Assembly: GCF_027257875.1 (NCBI RefSeq)
Contig: NZ_JAPVQY010000058.1
Location: forward strand, 1-51,232
Direction: 5' to 3'
Length of the DNA stretch: 51,232 bases
DNA from: Burkholderia sp. IMCC1007
Lineage (GTDB): Bacteria > Pseudomonadota > Gammaproteobacteria > Burkholderiales > Burkholderiaceae
Shown: one piece after another, positions 24,695 through 34,051 of the stretch
How positions within the stretch are numbered: position 1 is the first letter of the stretch
Layout of the letters: each line of letters starts with the position of its first letter
Made by a program: the position numbers and the translations under genes
The notes under the pieces: generated by a model
Told to the model about the DNA's origin: nothing
Database searches by the model: none
The model's input: the letters and a program-made list of their open reading frames with translations, nothing else

Positions 24695-26017
24695 ATGTCG
24701 TATTTCGAACACATCCCCGCGATTCGCTACGAAGGTCCGCAGTCGGACAATCCGCTCGCCTATCACCATTACGATCCCGAGAAGCGCGTGCTCGGCAAGC
24801 CGCTCGCCGAGCATCTGCGGATCGCGGTTTGCTACTGGCATACGTTCGTATGGCCGGGCCACGACATCTTCGGGCAGGGCGCGTTCCAGCGGCCGTGGCA
24901 GCAACCGGGCGACGCGCTCGAGCGCGCGCGGATGAAGGCGGATGCGGCGTTCGAATTCTTCACGAAACTCGGTACGCCGTTCTACACGTTCCACGACACC
25001 GACGTCGCCCCGGAAGGCGACACCCTGCGCGCGTACGCAGCGAATTTCGCGCGGATGGTCGACTATCTGGGCGAGCGCCAGCAGGCGAGCGGCGTGCGGC
25101 TCTTGTGGGGCACCGCGAACCTGTTCTCGCACCCGCGCTTCGCGGCCGGCGCCGCGACCAACCCGAATCCCGACGTGTTCGCATGGGCGGCGACGCAGGT
25201 ATCCCACGCGCTCGACGCGACGCACCGGCTCGGCGGCGAGAACTACGTGCTGTGGGGCGGCCGCGAAGGCTACGAGACGCTGCTCAACACCGACCTGAAG
25301 CGCGAGCGCGAGCAGTTCGCGCGCTTCCTGTCGATGGTCGTCGAGCACAAGCACCGGATCGGCTTCAAGGGCGCGCTGCTGATCGAGCCGAAGCCGCAGG
25401 AGCCGACCAAGCATCAGTACGACTACGACGTCGCGACCGTGCACGGCTTCCTCGTGCAATACGGATTGCAGAACGAGATTCGCGTGAACATCGAGGCGAA
25501 TCACGCGACGCTCGCCGGCCATTCGTTCCATCACGAGATCGCGAACGCATTCGCGCTCGGTGTGTTCGGCAGCGTCGATGCGAACCGCGGCGACCCGCAG
25601 AACGGTTGGGACACCGACCAGTTCCCGAACAGCGTCGAGGAGCTGACGCTCGCGTTCTACGAGATTCTGCGGCACGGCGGCTTCACGACCGGCGGGATGA
25701 ACTTCGACGCGAAGGTGCGCCGCCAGAGCATCGATCCGGAGGACCTGTTCTACGGCCACGTCGGCGCGATCGACGTGCTTGCGCTCGCGCTCGAGCGCGC
25801 GGCGGTGCTGGTCGAGAACGACCGGCTCGACGCGCTGCGCCGGCAGCGCTACGCGCAATGGGACGAGCCGCTCGGCCGCAAGATCCTCGCCGGCGGCCAT
25901 ACGCTGCAGTCGCTTGCGGCCGACGCACTCGAACGCGACGTCAACCCGCGGCATGCGAGCGGCGCGCAGGAGCGGCTCGAGAACATCGTGAACCAGGCGA
26001 TCTACGGGCTGCGCTGA
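24695..26017 (+). CDS. xylA: Xylose isomerase
   Basis: A 440-residue TIM-barrel enzyme that converts D-xylose to D-xylulose. Signatures in order: VCYWHTFVWPGHDIFGQGAF, FYTFHDTDVAPEG (catalytic His and Asp), GGREGYETLLNTD, IEPKPQEPTKHQYDYD (metal ligand Glu and Lys), NIEANHATLAGHSFHHE and VDANRGDPQNGWDTDQFP (metal Asp). Length and motifs match the class II isomerases such as E. coli XylA. ATG 24695 has GGAG ahead. It is the first gene of the xylABFGH unit, with xylB starting four bases after its stop. Confidence 0.97.
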   Translation: MSYFEHIPAIRYEGPQSDNPLAYHHYDPEKRVLGKPLAEHLRIAVCYWHTFVWPGHDIFGQGAFQRPWQQPGDALERARMKADAAFEFFTKLGTPFYTFHDTDVAPEGDTLRAYAANFARMVDYLGERQQASGVRLLWGTANLFSHPRFAAGAATNPNPDVFAWAATQVSHALDATHRLGGENYVLWGGREGYETLLNTDLKREREQFARFLSMVVEHKHRIGFKGALLIEPKPQEPTKHQYDYDVATVHGFLVQYGLQNEIRVNIEANHATLAGHSFHHEIANAFALGVFGSVDANRGDPQNGWDTDQFPNSVEELTLAFYEILRHGGFTTGGMNFDAKVRRQSIDPEDLFYGHVGAIDVLALALERAAVLVENDRLDALRRQRYAQWDEPLGRKILAGGHTLQSLAADALERDVNPRHASGAQERLENIVNQAIYGLR

Positions 26018-26021
26018 CGCC

Positions 26022-27500
26022 ATGTACATCGGACTCGATCTCGGCACGTCCGGCGTGAAGGCGGTGCTGCTCGACGGCAGCGGCGCGGTGCGGGCGAGCG
26101 CGGGCCATCCGCTCGCGGTCAGCCGTCCGCATCCGCGCTGGTCGGAGCAGGCGCCGCGCGACTGGTGGGACGCGGCCTGCAGCGCGCTCGCCGCGCTCGT
26201 CGCGCAGGCGCGCGCCGCCGGCATCGATCCGCGCGACATCGCCGCGCTCGGGCTGACCGGCCAGATGCACGGCGCGACGCTGCTCGACGCGCACGGCGAC
26301 GTGCTGCGCCCGGCGATCCTGTGGAACGACGGCCGCGCGGATGCGGAGTGCGCGGAACTCGAGCGGCTCGCGCCCGCGCTGCGCACGGTGGCCGGCAACA
26401 TCGCGATGCCCGGCTTCACCGCGCCGAAGCTGCTGTGGGTGCGCCGTCACGAACCCGATGTGTTCGCGCGCATCGCATACGTGCTGCTGCCGAAGGACTA
26501 TCTGCGCTATCGGCTGATCGGTGCGTTCGCAACCGATGCATCGGATGCCGCCGGCACGCTGTGGCTGGACGTCGCGAAGCGCGACTACGACGACACGCTG
26601 CTCGCCGCGTGCGGGCTGTCGCGTGCGCAGATGCCCGCGGTGTTCGAGGGCAATCGCCTGACGGGCACGCTGCTGCCGGCCGTCGCCCGCGCGCTCGGCC
26701 TGCGCGAGATTCCGGTGGTCGCGGGCGGCGGCGACAACGCGGCCGGCGCGATCGGCGTGGGGATCGTGCAGCCCGGCGATGCGCTGCTGTCGCTCGGCAC
26801 GTCGGGCGTGTATTTCGCGGTGTCGGACGGGTTTCGCGCGAATCCCGAATCGGCGGTGCACAGCTTCTGTCATGCGCTGCCCGACACGTGGCACCTGATG
26901 TCGGTAATGCTGAACGCGGCGGGCTGCATCGACTTCACCGCGCAACTGGCCGGCTACGACGGCGTCGCGGCGCTGCTCGCCGATGCCGACGCGAACGCGC
27001 GTGCGAGCCGCCCGTGGTTCCTGCCTTATCTGAGCGGCGAGCGCACGCCGCACAACGACGTGAATGCGAAGGGCGTGTTCTATGGGCTCACGCCCGACAC
27101 GCAGCGCGCGGATCTGGCGAACGCGACGCTCGAAGGCGTCGGCTTCGCGCTGCTCGACGGGATCGACGCGCTGCATGCGGCCGGGCTCGCGCCGGACAGC
27201 ATCACGGTGATCGGCGGCGGCTCGCGCAGCGCGTACTGGACGCAGATGCTCGCCGACCTGAGCGGCCGCGCGCTGACGTTGCGCGCGGGCGGCGAGGTCG
27301 GCCCGGCGCTGGGTGCCGCGCAGCTTGCGCGTCTCGCACTCGAACCGGATGCGCCGCTTGCCGACGTGTGCCCGCAACCGCCGATCGTCGCGGTGCGCGA
27401 GCCCGACCCCGCGCGGCACGCGTGGTATCGCGACATGCGGCGGCCGACGTTTCGCGCGCTGTACCGCGCGCTCGAACCGGTGTTTGCAACGGGCGCATGA
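26022..27500 (+). CDS. xylB: Xylulokinase
   Basis: A 492-residue FGGY-family sugar kinase that phosphorylates D-xylulose. The start MYIGLDLGTSGVKAVLLD is the first ATP-binding element. ALGLTGQMHGATLLD, AILWNDGRADAEC, GGGDNAAGAIGVGIV and the C-terminal nucleotide element VIGGGSRSAYWTQMLADL follow in family order. It starts four bases after the xylA stop, so the two are translated from one message. The product enters the pentose phosphate pathway. Confidence 0.96.
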   Translation: MYIGLDLGTSGVKAVLLDGSGAVRASAGHPLAVSRPHPRWSEQAPRDWWDAACSALAALVAQARAAGIDPRDIAALGLTGQMHGATLLDAHGDVLRPAILWNDGRADAECAELERLAPALRTVAGNIAMPGFTAPKLLWVRRHEPDVFARIAYVLLPKDYLRYRLIGAFATDASDAAGTLWLDVAKRDYDDTLLAACGLSRAQMPAVFEGNRLTGTLLPAVARALGLREIPVVAGGGDNAAGAIGVGIVQPGDALLSLGTSGVYFAVSDGFRANPESAVHSFCHALPDTWHLMSVMLNAAGCIDFTAQLAGYDGVAALLADADANARASRPWFLPYLSGERTPHNDVNAKGVFYGLTPDTQRADLANATLEGVGFALLDGIDALHAAGLAPDSITVIGGGSRSAYWTQMLADLSGRALTLRAGGEVGPALGAAQLARLALEPDAPLADVCPQPPIVAVREPDPARHAWYRDMRRPTFRALYRALEPVFATGA

Positions 27501-27586
27501 AGCGCCCTGCAGTGATTCGATGCGGGCGGCGCATCCCGGCGGCCGCCCGGCGTTCGTGAGGTGGTTCCATAACAAGGAGTGGAGAC

Positions 27587-28615
27587 ATGCAATCCGTGAC
27601 GCGTCGTACCGTATTGAGTTCGCTTGCCGGCGCCGCTGCGCTGGCGATCCTCGCGCTGGGCGCGCCGCTCGCGCATGCGAGCAAGGACAAGCCCGAGATC
27701 GGCTTCTGCATCGACGACCTGCGCGTCGAGCGCTGGTCGCGCGATCGTGACTATTTCGTCGCGGCGGCGACGAAGCTCGGCGCGAAGGTGTCGGTGCAGT
27801 CGGCCGACGCGAGCGAGGCGCGGCAGATCTCGCAGATCGAGAACCTGATCTCGCGCGGCGTCGACGTGATCGTGATCGTGCCGTTCAATTCGAAGACGCT
27901 CGGCAACGTCGTCGCCGAAGCGAGGAAGGCCGGCATCAGGATCGTGTCGTACGACCGCCTGATTCTCGACGCCGACGTCGACGCGTACATCTCGTTCGAC
28001 AACGAGAAGGTCGGCGAGCTGCAGGCGCAGGGCGTGTTCGATGCGAAGCCGAAGGGCAATTATTTCCTGCTGGGCGGCGCGCCGACCGACAACAACGCGA
28101 AGATGCTTCGCGAAGGACAACTGAAGGTGCTGAAGCCGGCGATCGACCGCGGCGACGTCAAGATCGTCGGCCAGCAGTGGGTGCCGGAATGGAGCGCATC
28201 GACCGCGCTGCGGATCGTCGAGGACGCGCTGACCGCGAACAACAACCGGATCGACGCGATCGTCGCGTCGAACGACGGCACGGCCGGCGGCGCGATCCAG
28301 GCGCTCGCCGCGCAGCATCTGGCCGGCAAGGTACCGGTGTCCGGGCAGGATGCGGACCTCGCGGCCGTGAAGCGCGTGATCGCCGGCACGCAGACGATGA
28401 CCGTCTACAAGCCGCTGAAGCTGATCGCGAGCGAAGCCGCGAAGCTCGCCGTCGATCTCGCGAAGGGCACGAAGCCGGCGTTCAACGCGCAATACGACAA
28501 CGGGAAGAAGAAGGTCGACACGGTGTTGCTGCAGCCGACGGTGCTGACCAAGCGCAACGTCGACGTCGTCGTGAAGGACGGCTTCTATACCCAGGCCCAG
28601 CTGGCGAGCCAGTAA
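27587..28615 (+). CDS. xylF: D-xylose-binding periplasmic protein
   Basis: A 342-residue ABC binding protein. The signal peptide (MQSVTRRTVLSSLAGA) ends near AHA, residue 31. The mature part contains GFCIDDLRVERWSRDRDYF, NLISRGVDVIVIVPFNS and VASNDGTAGGAIQALAAQ, which match E. coli XylF. It captures xylose for the XylGH transporter. AAGGAG at 27573 supports the start. It follows xylB after 86 bases, and the 3' side carries the tandem repeat at 28636. Confidence 0.95.
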   Translation: MQSVTRRTVLSSLAGAAALAILALGAPLAHASKDKPEIGFCIDDLRVERWSRDRDYFVAAATKLGAKVSVQSADASEARQISQIENLISRGVDVIVIVPFNSKTLGNVVAEARKAGIRIVSYDRLILDADVDAYISFDNEKVGELQAQGVFDAKPKGNYFLLGGAPTDNNAKMLREGQLKVLKPAIDRGDVKIVGQQWVPEWSASTALRIVEDALTANNNRIDAIVASNDGTAGGAIQALAAQHLAGKVPVSGQDADLAAVKRVIAGTQTMTVYKPLKLIASEAAKLAVDLAKGTKPAFNAQYDNGKKKVDTVLLQPTVLTKRNVDVVVKDGFYTQAQLASQ

Positions 28616-28635
28616 CGGTGATCGGCACGATGCAC

Positions 28636-28746
28636 GCGGCCGGCTAGGTGCGGCCGGCGAGGTGTGGCCGGCGAGGTGCGGCCGGCGAGGTGCGGCCGGC
28701 GAGGTGTGGCCGGCGAGGTGTGGCCGGCCAGGTGCGGCCGGCCAGG
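28636..28746. repeat. Eight-copy 14-bp tandem repeat between xylF and xylG
   Basis: Unit GYGGCCGGCKAGGT, with starts at 28636, 28650, 28664, 28678, 28692, 28706, 28720 and 28734; the last unit lacks its final T. Units differ only at position 2 (C/T) and position 10 (T, G or C). Each contains GCCGGC, a self-complementary core, so the RNA can fold in many ways. Copy-number change by slippage is likely. It starts 21 bases after the xylF stop and ends 41 bases before xylG. Confidence 0.92.
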
Positions 28747-28787
28747 CCCACCAGCCATGTCTGCCGCCGCGTGCGCATTGCGAGACG

Positions 28788-30356
28788 ATGAAACGTATGA
28801 CCGAACCCCTGCTGACGATGCGCGGCATCGTCAAGGCATTCGACGGCGTGAAGGCGCTCGACGGCATCGACCTGACCGTGCGCCCCGGCGAATGCGTCGG
28901 ACTGTGCGGCGAGAACGGCGCCGGCAAGTCCACGTTGATGAAGGTGCTGTCGGGCGTGTACCCGCACGGCACGTGGGATGGCGAGATCCGCTGGGAAGGC
29001 GCGCCGCTCGCGGCGTCCGGCGTGCGCGACACCGAGCGCGCCGGCATCGTGATCATCCACCAGGAACTGATGCTCGTGCCCGAACTGTCGGTCGCCGAGA
29101 ACATCTTCCTCGGCAACGAGATCACGCTGCCGGGCGGCCGCATGCACTACGCGGAGATGGTGCGCCGCTCGGAAGCGCTGCTGCGCGAGCTGCGGATCGA
29201 CGCGATCAACGTCGCGCAGCCGGTGATGAACTACGGCGGCGGCCACCAGCAGCTGATCGAGATCGCGAAGGCGCTGAACAAGCGTGCGAAGCTGTTGATC
29301 CTCGACGAGCCGTCGTCGTCGCTGAGCGCGGCCGAAACCCGGATCCTGCTCGACATCGTGCGCGACCTGAAGCGCCGCGGCGTCGCGTGCGTGTACATCT
29401 CGCACAAGCTCGACGAGATCGATGCGGTATGCGACACCGTGACCGTGATCCGCGACGGCCGCCATGTCTCGACCGAGCCGATGCGCGCGCTGACCACCGA
29501 CCGGATCATCGCGATGATGGTCGGGCGCGAGATCAGCAATCTCTATCCGCGCGAGCCGCACGAGATCGGCGACGTGGTGCTCGACGTGCGCAACGTGACC
29601 TGTCACGACGTCGCGAATCCGCGCCGCAAGCGCGTCGACGACGTGTCGTTCAGCGTGCGGCGCGGCGAGATCCTCGGCGTCGCCGGGCTCGTCGGCGCGG
29701 GGCGAACCGAGCTGATGCAGGCGATTTTCGGCGCGTATCCGGGCGCGAGCACGGCAACCGTGCGGATGAACGGCCGGCCGCTCGCGATCCGCGCGCCGGC
29801 CGATGCGATCCGTGCGGGCATCGCGATGGTGCCCGAGGATCGCAAGCGTCACGGGATCGTGCCGCAGCTGGCCGTCGGCCACAACATCACGCTGTCGGTG
29901 CTGCGCCGCTTCGCCACGCGCGGGCGGATCGATGCGGCGGCGGAACTCGACGCGATCCGCACCGAGATGCAGCGCCTGTCGGTGCGCGCCGCACACCCGT
30001 TCCTGCCGATCGCGAGCCTGTCCGGCGGCAACCAGCAGAAGGCGGTGCTCGCCAGGATGCTGCTGGCCGACCCGCAGGTGCTGATCCTCGACGAGCCGAC
30101 GCGCGGCGTGGACGTCGGCGCGAAGGCCGAGATCTACCGGCTGATCTGCGCGCTGGCCAAGCGCGGCGTCGCGCTGATCGTCGTGTCGTCGGAACTGCCG
30201 GAAGTGCTCGGCCTGGCCGATCGCGTGCTGGTGATCGGCGAAGGCGAGTTGCGCGGAGATTTCGTCAACGAAGGTCTCACGCAGGAACAGATCCTCGGCG
30301 CCGCGCTCAAGCCCGCGCGGCGTCCGGCCGAACCCATTGCAGCGAGCGCGACATGA
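28788..30356 (+). CDS. xylG: Xylose ABC transporter ATP-binding protein
   Basis: A 522-residue protein with two ABC domains in tandem. Domain 1 has Walker A GENGAGKST (about residue 45) and Walker B LLILDEPSSSLS. Domain 2 has the usual degenerate Walker A GLVGAGRTE, signature LSGGNQQKAVLARML and Walker B LILDEPTRGVDVG. This is the layout of sugar importers of the CUT2 type. Starts at 28788 (MKRMTEPLL) and 28797 (MTEPLL) are both possible; the spacing after GAGA favours the first slightly. It overlaps xylH by ATGA. Confidence 0.95.
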   Translation: MKRMTEPLLTMRGIVKAFDGVKALDGIDLTVRPGECVGLCGENGAGKSTLMKVLSGVYPHGTWDGEIRWEGAPLAASGVRDTERAGIVIIHQELMLVPELSVAENIFLGNEITLPGGRMHYAEMVRRSEALLRELRIDAINVAQPVMNYGGGHQQLIEIAKALNKRAKLLILDEPSSSLSAAETRILLDIVRDLKRRGVACVYISHKLDEIDAVCDTVTVIRDGRHVSTEPMRALTTDRIIAMMVGREISNLYPREPHEIGDVVLDVRNVTCHDVANPRRKRVDDVSFSVRRGEILGVAGLVGAGRTELMQAIFGAYPGASTATVRMNGRPLAIRAPADAIRAGIAMVPEDRKRHGIVPQLAVGHNITLSVLRRFATRGRIDAAAELDAIRTEMQRLSVRAAHPFLPIASLSGGNQQKAVLARMLLADPQVLILDEPTRGVDVGAKAEIYRLICALAKRGVALIVVSSELPEVLGLADRVLVIGEGELRGDFVNEGLTQEQILGAALKPARRPAEPIAASAT

Positions 30357-31558
30357 ACACCGAACTTTCGTCTTCCCAGTCCCAGCCGGTGCCGCCGGAC
30401 GCCGACACGCGCCGCGCGCACGGCCGCCCGCTGCGCCAGGTCTTCGTGCGCTACAAGGTGCTCGCGCTGCTGTTCGCGGTCGTCGCGATCTGGGCGTTCT
30501 TCTCGGTGCTGACCGACGGCGCGTTCGTCACGCCGCGCAACGTATCGAACCTGCTGCGGCAGATGTCGATCACCGGGATGCTCGCATGCGGGATGGTGTT
30601 CGTGATCATCGCGGGCGAGATCGACCTGTCGGTCGGCTCGCTGCTCGGGCTGCTCGGCGGCGTCGCGGCGATCCTCGACGTCAATCGTCACTGGCCGGTC
30701 GCCGCGACGGTGCCGGCCGTGCTCGCTCTCGGCGTGCTGGTCGGCCTCTTCAACGGCTGGTGGTCGACGTATCGGCGCGTGCCGTCGTTCATCGTCGGGC
30801 TTGGCGGGATGCTCGCGTTCCGCGGGATCCTGCTCGGCGTGACGGGCGGCTCGACGATCGCGCCGGTGTCCGACGGCTTCGTGTTCATCGGGCAGGGCTA
30901 TCTGCCGCGCGCGCTGGGCGATGGCCTCGCGGTGCTGCTGTTCGCGCTCGTCGCGCTGCTGGTCATGCGGCAGCGCGGTACGCGGCGCCGCTACCGGCTT
31001 GCCGTCGCGCCGCTGTGGCAGGACGTCGCGAAGATCGTCGGCGCGGGTGCGGTGCTGTTCGCGTTCGTCGCGACGCTCGACCGCTACGGCGGCATCCCCG
31101 TGCCCGTACTGCTGCTGCTCGCGCTGCTCGGCGCGTTCTCGTGGATCGCGACGCAGACCGTGTTCGGCCGCCGCATCTATGCGGTGGGGTCGAACCTGGA
31201 GGCGACGCGGCTGTCGGGCGTCGACACCGATCGTGTGAAGCTCGCGATCTTCGCGCTGATGGGGCTGATGTGCGCGTTCGCGGGGATCGTCAACACCGCG
31301 CGGCTCGCGGCCGGCTCGCCGTCGGCCGGCACGATGGGCGAGCTCGATGCGATCGCCGCGTGCTTCATCGGCGGCACGTCGATGCGCGGCGGGTCGGGCA
31401 CCGTCTACGGCGCGCTGATCGGCGCACTCGTGATGGCGAGCCTCGACAACGGGATGTCGATGCTCGACGTCGACGCGTACTGGCAGATGATCGTCAAGGG
31501 CGCGGTGCTGGTGCTGGCGGTGTGGATCGACGTGCTGTCGCGGTCGAACCGGCGGTGA
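30353..31558 (+). CDS. xylH: Xylose ABC transporter permease
   Basis: A 401-residue membrane protein with about ten hydrophobic segments, preceded by a polar N-terminus of some 30 residues. Motifs for CUT2 permeases are GMVFVIIAGEIDLSVGSLLG near residue 80 and AACFIGGTSMRGGSGTVYGA near residue 340. It forms the transmembrane channel for XylG and XylF. ATG 30353 overlaps the xylG stop, showing translational coupling. It is the last gene of the xylose unit. Confidence 0.95.
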   Translation: MNTELSSSQSQPVPPDADTRRAHGRPLRQVFVRYKVLALLFAVVAIWAFFSVLTDGAFVTPRNVSNLLRQMSITGMLACGMVFVIIAGEIDLSVGSLLGLLGGVAAILDVNRHWPVAATVPAVLALGVLVGLFNGWWSTYRRVPSFIVGLGGMLAFRGILLGVTGGSTIAPVSDGFVFIGQGYLPRALGDGLAVLLFALVALLVMRQRGTRRRYRLAVAPLWQDVAKIVGAGAVLFAFVATLDRYGGIPVPVLLLLALLGAFSWIATQTVFGRRIYAVGSNLEATRLSGVDTDRVKLAIFALMGLMCAFAGIVNTARLAAGSPSAGTMGELDAIAACFIGGTSMRGGSGTVYGALIGALVMASLDNGMSMLDVDAYWQMIVKGAVLVLAVWIDVLSRSNRR

Positions 31559-31569
31559 CGTGACGTCGG

Positions 31570-31898
31570 GTGGTGCGCTGCGCGGATCGTGCGGCGGCTA
31601 TCTCCGGCCTCGCCGTCGCGCTTGCGTTCGCGTCGAATGCGGTCAACAACCTGCTTGCCGGGCGCGTGGCCAGTGCGACCGTCGGCGCGGCGCACCGCCC
31701 GCAACCGGTGATCGGCGCGCTGCTGATCGGCGTCGATCCCGGGCCGAACCTGTCCGTTACCGGATCGCTCGCGGCGATCCTTTGGGTCGCGGCCATTCGG
31801 CGCGAAGGGCAGCAGGCCAGGGCGATGAAGTTTCTCGCGATCGGCGCGTGTGCGAGGTTGTCGGGGCTGGCGCGGCGCTCGCCGTCCGGCTCGCGTAG
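31570..31898 (+). pseudogene. ArsB-type arsenite permease remnant (C-terminal)
   Basis: The frame from 31570 reads VALAFASNAVNNLLAGRV, then ALLIGVDPGPNLSVTGSLAA and ILWVAAIRREGQQ. These are the last helices of ArsB, where SNxxNNLPAG and LIGVDLGPNLSVTGSL are hallmarks. There is no room for the missing N-terminal three quarters, because xylH ends at 31558. The frame fails after KFLAIGA at about 31845; the ending AGAALAVRLA resumes in another frame up to TAG 31896-31898, indicating a frameshift. It is clearly not functional. The stretch 31899-32008 shows nothing more. Confidence 0.8.
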
Positions 31899-32008
31899 CG
31901 GGGCAGCCACGTGGCGCGAGCCGCGTCCCGGCATGTGCCGCCGGCGGCGCGGCGGCCGTTGTCGCGTTGTCGGTTTGCCGGCGTTGGCTACCGGCGGCCG
32001 ACGATGTG

Positions 32009-32911
32009 TTACCCCGCATCCGCCTTGATGAAATCGACGAAGGCCCGCAGCGGGGCCGGCACGAAGCGCCGCCCCGGATAGTACAGATACGGGCCCGAGA
32101 ACGGCCGCCACCAGCCGTCGAGCACGGGCTCGAGCGCGCCGCTCGCGAGATGCGGGCGAAGCCAGTCTTCGTAAAGATGGACGATGCCGAGCCCGGCACA
32201 GGCGGCATCCACGACGAGATCGACGGCGCCGCCGATCTGCACGACGAGCGGCCCCGACGGCTGCACGCGGACCACCTCGCCACGGCGCTCGTACTCCCAC
32301 GCCGGCATCGCGCCGCTCGCGAACCGGCCGCGCAGGCATGCGTGATCGAGCAGTTCCCGCGGATGGCCCGGGCGACCGTGCCGGTCGAGATAGGCAGGCG
32401 CGGCGGCGGTCGCGAAGCGTTGCGAGCGCGGGCCGATGGGCACGGCGATCATGTCCTGTTCGAGGCGCTCGTCGTAGCGAATGCCCGCGTCGCAGCCGGC
32501 CGCGAGGATGTCGACGAAGCTCTCGTCGGCCACGATCTCGAGCCGGATCTCCGGATACGCGTCGAGAAAGCGCGGGATGATCGACGGCAGCACGAGCCGC
32601 GCCGCGCTCGTCGGGACGTTCAGCTTCAGCGTGCCGACCGGTTTCTCCCGGAACGTATTGACGACGTCGAGCGCCGCTTCCACCTCGGTGAGTGCCGGCG
32701 CGAGCCGCGCGAGCAGCCGTTGCCCGGCTTCGGTCGGCGCCACGCTGCGCGTCGTACGATGCAGCAGCCGCACGCCGAGTTGCGCCTCCAGCCGGCGCAC
32801 TGCTTCGCTGAGCCCGGACGCGCTCGCGCCGGTCATGCGCGCGGCGTCGCGAAAGCCCTTCGCGCGCGCCACCGCGACGAATGCGTTCAGATCGCCGAGA
32901 TCGACTTGCAT
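32009..32911 (-). CDS. LysR-family regulator, divergent from aldo-keto reductase
   Basis: A 300-residue LysR protein. Residues 5-62 hold the helix-turn-helix (LNAFVAVARAKGFRDAARMT, ASGLSEAVRRLEAQLGVRLL, TRSVAPTEAGQRL). The effector domain runs from residue 92 and contains the PGRRFVPAPLRAFVDF ending common in the group that represses neighbouring oxidoreductases. It is divergent from the aldo-keto reductase at 33012 across 100 bases, the usual layout for a LysR gene and its target. Confidence 0.92.
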   Translation of the reverse strand: MQVDLGDLNAFVAVARAKGFRDAARMTGASASGLSEAVRRLEAQLGVRLLHRTTRSVAPTEAGQRLLARLAPALTEVEAALDVVNTFREKPVGTLKLNVPTSAARLVLPSIIPRFLDAYPEIRLEIVADESFVDILAAGCDAGIRYDERLEQDMIAVPIGPRSQRFATAAAPAYLDRHGRPGHPRELLDHACLRGRFASGAMPAWEYERRGEVVRVQPSGPLVVQIGGAVDLVVDAACAGLGIVHLYEDWLRPHLASGALEPVLDGWWRPFSGPYLYYPGRRFVPAPLRAFVDFIKADAG

Positions 32912-33011
32912 TGTTCGCCTTTTCGTACAGGGTGTGCAGATTATGGCCGATTATCGCGCAGCCCGACTCGGCGTAACCTGCGATTCATTCAGTCGATCCT
33001 GGAGTACCGTC

Positions 33012-33887
33012 ATGTCCGCCATCGTTCAATCCGGCACGTTTCCGATCGCGGGCCGCCGCGTTCACCGCATCGGCTATGGCGCGATGCAGCTGGCCGGGCC
33101 CGGCGTGTTCGGGCCGCCGCGGGACCGCGATGCGGCGCTTGCGGTTCTGCGCGAAGCCGTCGAATCGGGCGTCGATCATATCGATACGAGCGACTTTTAC
33201 GGCCCGCACGTGACGAACCGGTTGATTCGGGAAGCGTTGCATCCGTATCGCGACGACCTGCTGATCGTGACCAAGATCGGCGCGAAGCGCGGCGACGACG
33301 GTTCGTGGCTGCCGGCGTTCTCCGCTGACGACCTTGCCGCCGCCGTGCACGACAACCTGCGCAACCTCGGCCTCGACGTGCTCGACGTGGTCAATCTCCG
33401 GATCATGTTCGACACGCACGGCCCGGCCGAAGGCTCGATCGAAGCGCCGTTGAGCGCGCTCGCGGAACTGCAGCGGCAGGGCCTCGTGCGGCACATCGGG
33501 CTGAGCAACGTGACGGCCGCGCAGATCGCGGAAGGGCGCAGCATCTGCGACATCGTCTGCGTGCAGAACCATTACAACCTCGCGCATCGGAACGACGACG
33601 CGCTCGTCGATGCGCTGGCCCGCGACGGCATCGCGTACGTCCCGTACTTTCCGCTCGGCGGCTTCAGTCCGTTGCAGTCGTCCACGCTCGACGCCGTCGC
33701 CGTGCGGCTCGGCGCGACGCCGATGCAGACCGCGCTCGCATGGCTGCTGCACAGAGCGCCGAATCTTCTGCTGATTCCGGGCACGTCGTCCGTCGCGCAT
33801 CTACGCGAGAATCTGGCCGCCGGTGCATTGACACTGCCGGAGGATGCGGTGCGCGAACTCGACGGCGTCGCGTCCGCTCGCGGATGA
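33012..33887 (+). CDS. Aldo-keto reductase
   Basis: A 291-residue TIM-barrel oxidoreductase. GVDHIDTSDFYGPHVTNRLIRE holds the catalytic Asp and Tyr, LLIVTKIGAKR the Lys, and the NADPH-binding part is near LIPGTSSVAHLRENL. It probably reduces aldehydes using NADPH. The substrate is not evident. The frame runs far upstream, but ATG 33012 with GGAG at 33001 is the proper start. It stands alone; 33888-34051 after it shows nothing. Confidence 0.9.
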   Translation: MSAIVQSGTFPIAGRRVHRIGYGAMQLAGPGVFGPPRDRDAALAVLREAVESGVDHIDTSDFYGPHVTNRLIREALHPYRDDLLIVTKIGAKRGDDGSWLPAFSADDLAAAVHDNLRNLGLDVLDVVNLRIMFDTHGPAEGSIEAPLSALAELQRQGLVRHIGLSNVTAAQIAEGRSICDIVCVQNHYNLAHRNDDALVDALARDGIAYVPYFPLGGFSPLQSSTLDAVAVRLGATPMQTALAWLLHRAPNLLLIPGTSSVAHLRENLAAGALTLPEDAVRELDGVASARG

Positions 33888-34051
33888 CATCGGCGCGGGC
33901 GTAACGGCTCCGTGGGCGCCGTGCGAGTTGCGATGGGTGCGGGGAAGCGTGCCGACGGCTTACGGCGGGATCGATGTCGAGTCCGGCGGGGCTTCGCGAG
34001 TCGACTTCGCTCTGACGGTCGTCGTGTCGCAGACGGGAATATCGCAGCCGC

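Noticed and set aside
22790..26419. A 1209-codon minus-strand frame, and the 972-codon plus-strand frame at 23140-26058
   Set aside because: Both run antisense or out of frame across galM, xylR, xylA and xylB. They are rich in Arg, Ala and Gly, have no domain pattern, and arise from the strong GC bias of the real codons.
28636..28746. CRISPR-like array
   Set aside because: The 14-bp units are directly adjacent, without spacers, and no cas genes are present.
28664..31558. A 964-codon plus-strand frame across xylG that joins xylH
   Set aside because: Only its last part is xylH, in the correct frame from 30353. The upstream part is an out-of-frame reading of xylG and the tandem repeat.
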